A DNA stretch of 64,000 nt from an uncultured Rhodospirillaceae bacterium (lineage in GTDB: Bacteria > Pseudomonadota > Alphaproteobacteria > Rhodospirillales > UBA2165). The notes beneath the pieces were generated by a model. The model saw only the letters and a list, made by a program, of their open reading frames with translations. It was not told the origin of the DNA and did not search any database. Below are positions 43,451-50,154 of this stretch, piece by piece (within the stretch, counting starts at the first letter, position 1; each line of letters begins with the position of its first letter). The stretch spans positions 30,772 to 94,771 of the forward strand of contig CAJWAR010000009.1 of NCBI GenBank assembly GCA_913020445.1, read 5' to 3'. A program made the translations under genes and the position numbers.

Positions 43451-44458
43451 GTGAAATTCGGCTTGTTTGGCGGTGCGGTTGCCCGGCGCGGTGAAGAAAC
43501 CGCCGACAGTCAGGGCTATGGCGGGTTCATTGATACAGTGGTCGAGGCGGAGCAGCTCGGCTTCGAAAGTATTTTCATTGTCGAGCATCATTTCTCCGGC
43601 GGCGGACAACTCTCATCATCGCTGAATTTACTTTCTTATCTCGCCGCCAAGACATCAACAATTAGGCTCGGCACCGCGGTCACTGTATTGCCCTGGCATA
43701 ACCCGGTATTGATCGCCGAACAGGCTGCGACGGTGGACTTGCTGTCAGGTGGCCGGTTAGATTTTGGCGTCGGCAAAGGCTACCGCGACATCGAATTCCA
43801 CGGCTTTGATATCCCCAAAGAAGAATCTCTCGCCCGCTATGAAGAATCCATCGACGTTATTGTCAAATCCTGGACGTCGGATGAACGCTTTGATCACGCC
43901 GGCAAATATTGGTCCTTCAATGATATTATCGTCGAGCCGCCGACCATTCAAAAACCTCATCCGCCGCTCTGGACCGCTGCCGGCACAGACGAGTCAATTG
44001 CGCGGGTGGCTGAATCTGGGATGAGCGTGATGTTCGACCATTTTGCCTCGTTTGAAAGGACCGAAGAACGGCTCAATGCGTGGCGGGATGCGTGCACGCG
44101 AATCGACCGCGTCTTTGATCCGCTGGAGGTTGCCTTAGCCCGCGGTGTGACCATTACCCTCACCGAAAAAGAATTTGAAGAAGCTACGGCGATCCGCGAA
44201 GAACGCGTCTCCAAAATATTTGATAAATTCGGCGCCTTACCGGGATTAGAGAAAAAACTGCCGGACCAGCCCGACAGCTACGCCAATCCGGATTTAGCCA
44301 TTGATGATGCGGCCCTCTTGGGCACGCCGGACATGATAATCGAACGCCTGCAAACCCTCAAAGATATGGGCTTTGAGCATATTCTGTTTCTATTACCGGA
44401 TAGCATCGAAACGCTGCGCATTATCTCGAAAGAAATCATGCCGGCGTTTAAAAGTTAA
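43451..44458 (+). CDS. LLM-class flavin-dependent oxidoreductase
   Basis: A 335-residue bacterial-luciferase-like monooxygenase (TIM barrel). Visible blocks are GYGGFIDTVVEAEQLGFESI, FIVEHHFSGGGQLSSSLNLL, IRLGTAVTVLPWHNPVLIAE, SGGRLDFGVGKGYRDIEFHG and a C-terminal LLGTPDMIIERLQTLKDMG. The start is GTG 43451, five bases behind a GGGGGACT ribosome-site-like stretch and 12 bases after ubiD. Probable role: reduced-flavin- and O2-dependent oxygenation of an intermediate of the locus, such as ring opening or Baeyer-Villiger chemistry (inference). No flavin reductase gene is adjacent. Confidence 0.87.
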   Translation: MKFGLFGGAVARRGEETADSQGYGGFIDTVVEAEQLGFESIFIVEHHFSGGGQLSSSLNLLSYLAAKTSTIRLGTAVTVLPWHNPVLIAEQAATVDLLSGGRLDFGVGKGYRDIEFHGFDIPKEESLARYEESIDVIVKSWTSDERFDHAGKYWSFNDIIVEPPTIQKPHPPLWTAAGTDESIARVAESGMSVMFDHFASFERTEERLNAWRDACTRIDRVFDPLEVALARGVTITLTEKEFEEATAIREERVSKIFDKFGALPGLEKKLPDQPDSYANPDLAIDDAALLGTPDMIIERLQTLKDMGFEHILFLLPDSIETLRIISKEIMPAFKS

Positions 44459-44462
44459 CATT

Positions 44463-44492
44463 GTAATAAGTCGACCCGGGTCGCTTTATTAC
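44463..44492. terminator. 30-base dyad between convergent genes
   Basis: Fifteen-base arms pair at 13 positions plus one G-T pair and one mismatch, with a CGACCC/GGGTCG core and no loop. It lies between the convergent luciferase-like and YciI genes. No T-run follows, so it may be a weak bidirectional terminator or a protein-binding site. Confidence 0.45.
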
Positions 44493-44501
44493 ATTACATA
44501 A

Positions 44502-44882
44502 CTATTCGAGTTCGTAAGCGCCGGCGGCAAAGCGGACCTTTAGATCGAACCCGCCTTCATTGATCTTCCACGGCCTGAGCGTATAAGTGCGAAAGCCGGA
44601 CTGGTAGTATGGATCGGCATCGGCAATGGCGCGCGCTTCATCCACAGAGTCCGCTCTTATGGCGATCATTGAATTGCCGGTGGTTTCACCTTCAAGTGAG
44701 TGTAACGGACCGGCGGCAAAAATTTTGCCATCCTCTTCAAGTTTGGCGAGATAGGCAAAATGGGCGGCCCTTGCCTTGGTCTTGTCACCTTCCTGGTCGG
44801 TAAATTCAGTAAATATCACATATAGCCTCAGGCCAAGCGCGGGGTGGTTATCGTTATTGAGAATATCTTTTGAACTCACCAT
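44502..44882 (-). CDS. YciI-family protein
   Basis: A 126-residue YCII-domain protein. The core LYVIFTEFTDQEGDKTKARA, HFAYLAKLEEDGKIFAAGPL and RAIADADPYYQSGFRTYTLR contains the His and Asp positions thought to be catalytic in this family. ATG 44882 was chosen; the longer upstream frame overlaps the transporter gene and is not conserved in character. It starts 11 bases after the TctA-TctB fusion stop, on the same strand. YciI-like proteins occur in aromatic degradation loci (for example as muconolactone-isomerase-like folds). The exact activity is unknown. Confidence 0.82.
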   Translation of the reverse strand: MVSSKDILNNDNHPALGLRLYVIFTEFTDQEGDKTKARAAHFAYLAKLEEDGKIFAAGPLHSLEGETTGNSMIAIRADSVDEARAIADADPYYQSGFRTYTLRPWKINEGGFDLKVRFAAGAYELE

Positions 44883-44893
44883 TGGTATTACTC

Positions 44894-46885
44894 CTAACCA
44901 AACAACAGGGACGGATAAAAGAACAGATGCATTATCTGATCGTAGAAGCCGTAAATAAAGGCCCAAGAAACTGCCGCATAACTGAGGCAAATCTTCCAGT
45001 TGTAATGACCCCAGCGCCACAAATAGATCGCGACAAAGGCTGGTAGGGCGATGAACTGGCCGATCACAATGCTGGCCGCCAATATACCAATTAAATACGC
45101 GATAAAGCTGGTCGAGCGGCCGAAGTCGGCTTTCTCGAACGACGCCGAAACGGCAGCGCCAAGTCCTGAGGCCTCCCGCACGCTTTGGAGAACTTCTTTG
45201 AAGTCGGTGAAGATGATGAGAACAAGCAAGATCATGGCCGTATAACTCACCACCAAGGGAAATTGTTGAGCTTCCGGCTCCCACCCTTGAGCTCCAATAG
45301 GGGCCGCAACGAAAATGCCCAAGAACAGCAGCGCTAATGGTAAGGATAGAATGGGGTTTTTGCCGGACCCCTCGCCCGCCACAACGGCATCTTCTTCTTT
45401 CGGCGTATTGTTCGATTTAATGACGCCCTTCACGGCTAAGATCAGCGTTAACACAACCAAGGCAATAATCACCAGCACGATGGGCCGCCCGGTAATCCAG
45501 CTATAGCCTTCATATATCTGGGTAGAGAGCTGCAGGTTATCTTCCATCAATTTGCCCAGCACGATCGCCAGGATCAGCGGCGGTCGCGGCCAGCCGCCTT
45601 GCTTCATCCAATAACCGAGAAAACCAAAGGCGATGCAGGAAATCCAGTCGCCCAATGCCGCGCTGGTGAGCCACGCCCCCATCAGGACAAAAACCGCGAC
45701 ACCCGGCACCAGCAGATGACCCGGCAGGAAGGAAACTTTGGCGACCTGCTTACTCCAGATCATTAACAGGCCGGCGGCGACCAGATTGGCGATCACAATA
45801 TCCCAGACCATGGAGAACGTAAGCTCGATATGATCGATCAGCATTTCAGGTCCCGGCCTTAGCCCCTTGATCACCAGCGCACCAAGTAATATCGCCGTTC
45901 CCAAACTGCCCGGGATACCAAAAGCAATCATCGGGATAAGCGCGCCTGCTTTGGTCGCATTATTGGCAGCTTCCGGTGCAATGACGCCCCGGATATCACC
46001 TTGGCCAAACAAAGTTTTGTCCTTGGCGCTTTGCACCGCATGGCCGTAAGCGATCCAGTCAACAATCGAGACACCGAGGCCCGGCAGCATGCCGATATAG
46101 GTGCCGAGCAGTGCACAACGAACGGTCAGCCACCAATGCTTAAGCACATCGCGCACGCCGGCCATCAGTGTCGCGTCCTTTGCATCGCTCGCTTCAATGC
46201 GGGCAATCGACGTATTCCTGACCGCCATTTCCAACAGTTCCGGCAAGGCGAACAGGCCCAGCACCACCGGGATGATCGGCAGGCTTTCGAGCAAATAATC
46301 ATTTTCGAACGTATAGCGCGGAATGCCCGTTGATGCGGCATAACCAATCGTTGTCAGCAGCAACCCCAAGGCAGCAACCGTCAGCCCTTTCAATATAGAG
46401 CCCCCGGCAAGGGCGCCAACCATGGTGAGGCCGAGCACGGCTAAAAAGAAAAACTCCGGTACGCCGAAAGCTAAAATCATCGGCAACAAGATCGGCAATG
46501 ACGCTGCCATAATCAGCGCGCCTACAACGCCGCCAAATGCCGACACCGTAAAAGCTGCGCCAAATGCACGAGCGGCCTGACCTTTTTTGGCTAAGGGATA
46601 GCCATCAAGCACCGTCGCCTGAGAGGCCGATGTCCCAGGAATCCCCAACATGACGGAGGCAATTGTGTCGCTGGTCGACGTCACGGCATACATGCCCAGC
46701 AACAGCGCAAACGCCGGCACGGCATCCATTTCGAAGGTAAAGGGAAGCAATAGAACGAGACCGATAATACCGCCCAAACCGGGCACAGCGCCCATCCACA
46801 TGCCAATCAAAATGCCCAACATCAGATAGCCTATCGCCGGCCATTGAAAGACCAGCAACAGTCCGTTTAGCATCGATTCAAGCAT
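44894..46885 (-). CDS. tripartite tricarboxylate-type transporter, TctA fused to TctB
   Basis: A 663-residue membrane protein. Residues 1-about 500 are TctA (GYLMLGILIGMWMGAVPGLG, SVMLGIPGTSASQATVLDGY, GMLPGLGVSIVDWIAYGHAV, PMIAFGIPGSLGTAILLGAL), with twelve or so helices. Residues about 515-663 are a four-helix TctB-like small subunit (SLPLALLFLGIFVAAPIGAQ to the end). The two are separate genes in most systems, so this is a fusion. ATG 46885; ATG 46873 is also possible. With the binding protein upstream it imports an organic acid by secondary transport, presumably the substrate of the acyl-CoA ligase / UbiD locus. Confidence 0.9.
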   Translation of the reverse strand: MLESMLNGLLLVFQWPAIGYLMLGILIGMWMGAVPGLGGIIGLVLLLPFTFEMDAVPAFALLLGMYAVTSTSDTIASVMLGIPGTSASQATVLDGYPLAKKGQAARAFGAAFTVSAFGGVVGALIMAASLPILLPMILAFGVPEFFFLAVLGLTMVGALAGGSILKGLTVAALGLLLTTIGYAASTGIPRYTFENDYLLESLPIIPVVLGLFALPELLEMAVRNTSIARIEASDAKDATLMAGVRDVLKHWWLTVRCALLGTYIGMLPGLGVSIVDWIAYGHAVQSAKDKTLFGQGDIRGVIAPEAANNATKAGALIPMIAFGIPGSLGTAILLGALVIKGLRPGPEMLIDHIELTFSMVWDIVIANLVAAGLLMIWSKQVAKVSFLPGHLLVPGVAVFVLMGAWLTSAALGDWISCIAFGFLGYWMKQGGWPRPPLILAIVLGKLMEDNLQLSTQIYEGYSWITGRPIVLVIIALVVLTLILAVKGVIKSNNTPKEEDAVVAGEGSGKNPILSLPLALLFLGIFVAAPIGAQGWEPEAQQFPLVVSYTAMILLVLIIFTDFKEVLQSVREASGLGAAVSASFEKADFGRSTSFIAYLIGILAASIVIGQFIALPAFVAIYLWRWGHYNWKICLSYAAVSWAFIYGFYDQIMHLFFYPSLLFG

Positions 46886-46937
46886 GGGATTCCCGCAAAG
46901 AAATAGTGTTTTTTTATACTTATATTCTAAATACCAA

Positions 46938-46971
46938 ACTGGCCGGCCCCGTCAACCGGGTACCGGCCAGT
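46938..46971 (-). promoter_or_regulatory. intercistronic hairpin between tctC- and tctAB-like genes
   Basis: A stem of nine G/C-rich pairs (ACTGGCCGG with CCGGCCAGT) and a 16-base loop that can pair further, located after the binding-protein stop and before the transporter start. Such hairpins often stabilise the message of the abundant binding protein or partly terminate transcription. No long T-run is present. Confidence 0.5.
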
Positions 46972-46989
46972 CTAGTGTTCAATTATAGT

Positions 46990-48087
46990 TTATTTCTTCT
47001 TCTTTTTCTTTTTAATTCTATGTTTGGCGCCTTCAGCCAACCAAGCTGTCAGATAGTCACGATGAGCTTGTGAGGCATTCATCATGTTACCAACAATTTT
47101 GGCGCCCAGAGCTGGATTAACATAAGGCAGATTGTAACCGAACATTTTTTTCTGTTCTGCCAGATATTTCGGATCCTTCACCACTTTGGCATAAGCAGCA
47201 CGAAGAATGTCGCGCTGTGCACTAGGAGTCTTCGGTGGCAAGAAAGCAGAATAGCTCATGGCATTCAAAGTAGACGTAGCCCACTGGAACACTTCCCATT
47301 GCTTACCGGAAGGCGCTTTACCATGCACTTTTTTGTAATAGTCTTCAAAGCTTGGCAGACCGCCAAAGAAGCTGCCGGCAAGACCGGTGTGACCTGGGAA
47401 CGGCATGTAATAGAGCGGAACCGCTTTACCCGTTTTTACCAGAGGTTTCTCGGCGGAAAGGCGATAGAGGTTCAAACCGATGGTCTGAATATCAACTTCT
47501 CGGCGACGCATGGCATTGAGCACTTTCTTGGCGCCACCAAAGCCGGTGAGATATTTAAAATCAGCGCCCAGAATTTCCATGGTAAACCGGCCCAATAAGT
47601 CGAAACGGCCGGTTGGACCCTGGCCACCATATTTGGCGCCTTTAATACCTTTAAGATTGTAGGGATCTTTAATCTGATCTGTCGTGATGTAGATCAGTGC
47701 GGCGTTATAGAGCGAGCCAACAAACGGCATTTTGCTGTAGTCAGCTTTAAAGCCTTTACGTTTGGTCAACTGAGACACCGGATCATACGGCGTAAAAGTA
47801 ATGGTCAATCCATCCGGTTTCGCTTTTTGATAAATAAAGTTATAGGTCGGCGTACCTTTCATATTCCGGACAACAATTTTCGGATTGCCGGGAATATATT
47901 TTGTCCAATAGCGGGCAAATGCACGTGCTGTAGAATCGGCACCACTGCCTGGACCACGACCGACGATAACGCTTAAAGTTTTGCCCTTATAATAATCGGC
48001 AGCTTCAACGCTGGTTGGAATTGAATAACTGGTCGCCGCAGCAGCAATTGCAGCAGCTCCCAAAACGAAGTTTGTCTTAAATCCCAT
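46990..48087 (-). CDS. TctC-like solute-binding protein with poly-lysine C-terminus
   Basis: A 365-residue periplasmic binding protein of the tripartite tricarboxylate transporter family. The signal peptide is evident (MGFKTNFVLGAAAIAAAATS, cleavage near VEA-AD), followed by KTLSVIVGRGPGSGADSTAR, NPKIVVRNMKGTPTYNFIYQ and VGSLYNAALIYITTDQI. The protein ends in seven consecutive lysines (HRIKKKKKKK), which is unusual for the family and may reflect slippage in an A-rich 3' end or a real anionic-surface tether. It lies upstream of the TctA-TctB gene on the same strand, 104 bases apart, and downstream of the IclR gene. Confidence 0.87.
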   Translation of the reverse strand: MGFKTNFVLGAAAIAAAATSYSIPTSVEAADYYKGKTLSVIVGRGPGSGADSTARAFARYWTKYIPGNPKIVVRNMKGTPTYNFIYQKAKPDGLTITFTPYDPVSQLTKRKGFKADYSKMPFVGSLYNAALIYITTDQIKDPYNLKGIKGAKYGGQGPTGRFDLLGRFTMEILGADFKYLTGFGGAKKVLNAMRRREVDIQTIGLNLYRLSAEKPLVKTGKAVPLYYMPFPGHTGLAGSFFGGLPSFEDYYKKVHGKAPSGKQWEVFQWATSTLNAMSYSAFLPPKTPSAQRDILRAAYAKVVKDPKYLAEQKKMFGYNLPYVNPALGAKIVGNMMNASQAHRDYLTAWLAEGAKHRIKKKKKKK

Positions 48088-48292
48088 ATTTAACTCCTCC
48101 CTAATAAATAATGGGTACAGGATGTTCAGAGATTATCCCTGACTTTCCCGATCGTTTCTTTTTACGCTCAGCTTATTTACGTAGCTCAACGAAGTATTCT
48201 TATTTGAGGGTGAAATCATAAAATGAAAATCATCCTTCTGTCTCGCACTAATTAGCAAAAAACTAAAGTTGGTTCAACAATTAAAATTAATA

Positions 48293-48307
48293 TTTTAATT
48301 ATTAAAA
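48293..48307. promoter_or_regulatory. perfect palindrome, copy 1 (candidate IclR operator)
   Basis: TTTTAATTATTAAAA, a perfect 15-base palindrome, lies seven bases past the IclR stop and about 205 bases upstream of the binding-protein gene. An identical copy is at 49137-49151 before the IclR start; identity extends two more bases (CT). Overlapping A/T-rich arms at 48279-48300 make a second dyad. Best read as operators of the enclosed IclR regulator. Confidence 0.55.
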
Positions 48308-48313
48308 CTGATT

Positions 48314-49090
48314 TTAGGTGAATGTTGGCGGCGGCGTAATATCCAGATTGGCACTGATCGCCTTTCCCGTCTTCACGACAAGCTTTGCACCATTTGATAT
48401 CACATCATCAGTGACACGCGTTTCCGGGCCTCTCACAGCCACCGCGCCTAACGCAAATCCAGCTTTATCAAGAATGGGTGCCGCGATTGCATAGGTGCCT
48501 TTGGTTACTTCGCCGGTGCCGTGGGCATATCCAAGTTTACGCACTTTATCCAGCCGTTTGAGAAAATCCCCAGTGTCAGAAAAGCTTTGATCCGTGATTG
48601 GCTCAAATCCCACTTTGTCGAGAATGCGCTCAGTATCTTCAACCGGCCTGAAAGCAAGTAATACGGCGCCCGATGCGCCACCATAAATCGGCACCAGCTT
48701 ACCGACGGGCGCAACCACACGGAGTTCGCGATCCGGATGAACGGCATCAATGCATATGCGTTGCGCTTCGCCTCGCGGTAAGATCAGGCAGGCGGTTTCT
48801 TGCGTTTCCTGGCACAGCTTTTCAAGATACGGGCGACTGATTTGACAAATTTCATTGGGCCATAAACTGAATATACCGGGGCCACGAACATAGTGCCGGC
48901 TTTCCGAATCCTGTTGGATAAAATTGGCGTTCCGTAAACTGGATAGCAATCTCAATGCTGTTGCTTTATCGAGTTCCATTTCGCGGGCAATTTCTGTTAG
49001 TCCAAGCGGCACATCGCTCTGACACACCATGGTCAAAAGCGCGATTGCACGTTCAACGGACCGATTGGTTTTTACGTATTGATTGGTCAA
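48314..49090 (-). CDS. IclR-family transcriptional regulator
   Basis: A 258-residue IclR protein. The winged helix shows NRSVERAIALLTMVCQSDVP and IAREMELDKATALRLLSSLR; the effector domain shows LVPIYGGASGAVLLAFRPVE and GYAHGTGEVTKGTYAIAAPI. It is flanked by two copies of the same 15-base palindrome, one before its own start and one between its stop and the transporter genes. It probably represses or activates the transporter operon and itself. The effector is presumably an intermediate of the acyl-CoA ligase / UbiD locus (inference). Confidence 0.9.
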   Translation of the reverse strand: MTNQYVKTNRSVERAIALLTMVCQSDVPLGLTEIAREMELDKATALRLLSSLRNANFIQQDSESRHYVRGPGIFSLWPNEICQISRPYLEKLCQETQETACLILPRGEAQRICIDAVHPDRELRVVAPVGKLVPIYGGASGAVLLAFRPVEDTERILDKVGFEPITDQSFSDTGDFLKRLDKVRKLGYAHGTGEVTKGTYAIAAPILDKAGFALGAVAVRGPETRVTDDVISNGAKLVVKTGKAISANLDITPPPTFT

Positions 49091-49136
49091 ATAGCTTCAC
49101 CTTGCAAAGTATCAAGATATAACCATAACCCGATTG

Positions 49137-49151
49137 TTTTAATTATTAAAA
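49137..49151. promoter_or_regulatory. perfect palindrome, copy 2 (candidate IclR operator)
   Basis: Second copy of TTTTAATTATTAAAA, 46 bases upstream of the IclR start, in the 77-base space after the FeS reductase-like gene. The position fits autoregulation. Confidence 0.55.
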
Positions 49152-49167
49152 CTATTTTTGCAAGTTT

Positions 49168-50145
49168 TCACGTTCGTTCACCAAGCACGGCCTCTTCATC
49201 CTCGATGAACCAGGCCGGCGTCCGATAACCAGCTTTTTTGCGCTTTTGCATCAATGTCTTAAATATTTTAATGCGCTCTGGATCTCGGTTTTCTTTGTGC
49301 TGGTACGGGCAAACATCGACGCAAATATGGCAATATTCATCGCGAAATCTTGAGGCTACAAAGCAAGCGGGAACATCGACTTGCCAGCGTTTAACACCTT
49401 CCGTGACAATGTAGTCATCGGCAGCTCGTATTGCGCCGGGGGGACAATTCTGTTCACATATGCGGCAATTTTCGCAGGTTTTCTGAACCCCAAAAATATA
49501 AGGTTTGTTCACAACCAGAGGGGCGTCGGTTATGACAAATCCAGGCCGAAATCCAGCACCGAACTGAGGATGAATTAAGCTGCCATGTTTGCCCAATTCT
49601 CCCATACCTCCAGCTTGGAGGGCTGGAATGGCCTGGACATCACCGGTCCCGTTATGATCAGCGATGGCAGAAAAACCTAATTCCCGGATATAAGCAGCAA
49701 GCTGAGTAGAAATTCTGGCGCATTCAACATAGACTTCAAACGCCTCCTTTTCGATCGCAAGAGCCCCTTCCAGCACTTTCGCATAGTCCTCCGCGACAAT
49801 AACAGAAATTATATAGCGCTGATCAAACTCGAAACCGATGTTGATCATTATTGGGGTTAATTCAGCAATGCCGACATCGCTGGCACCGAGTTCCAAGCCT
49901 TTTTGCTTGATGAGTGACGTTAGATGCTTTGGATCATTGCCTTCTGCTTGTTCAATATTAACCTGGCCATCACGATCCGACGCATAAGCGATCCAGCGCT
50001 GCATACACTCATGCAGGTCAAATTTTTCATTTTGCGGACGATCTTTGCGGAAAAGTGGGACCTCCGAAAAGCCTTTTTGCCTGGCTATTTCCTGGACCAG
50101 CGGATCATCCGGCCCGCCACGTCGATATTGAGAAATTCCCTTCAT
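49168..50145 (-). CDS. double 4Fe-4S protein related to epoxyqueuosine reductase / reductive dehalogenase
   Basis: A 325-residue cytoplasmic protein without Tat signal. The C-terminal half has two ferredoxin-like groups: CENCRICEQNCPPGAIRA and, after a lone Cys, YCHICVDVCPYQHKE. The N-terminal half (ASDVGIAELTPIMINIGFEF to AAYIRELGFSAIADHNG, then ALQAGGMGELGKHGSLIHPQ and GFRPGFVITDAPL) follows the layout of the cobalamin-binding region in QueG and respiratory dehalogenases. It is not QueG itself by length and motif. Corrinoid-dependent reduction of an organic substrate is possible. It starts nine bases after the histidine kinase stop, same strand. Confidence 0.75.
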   Translation of the reverse strand: MKGISQYRRGGPDDPLVQEIARQKGFSEVPLFRKDRPQNEKFDLHECMQRWIAYASDRDGQVNIEQAEGNDPKHLTSLIKQKGLELGASDVGIAELTPIMINIGFEFDQRYIISVIVAEDYAKVLEGALAIEKEAFEVYVECARISTQLAAYIRELGFSAIADHNGTGDVQAIPALQAGGMGELGKHGSLIHPQFGAGFRPGFVITDAPLVVNKPYIFGVQKTCENCRICEQNCPPGAIRAADDYIVTEGVKRWQVDVPACFVASRFRDEYCHICVDVCPYQHKENRDPERIKIFKTLMQKRKKAGYRTPAWFIEDEEAVLGERT

Positions 50146-50154
50146 GCTTCATCC

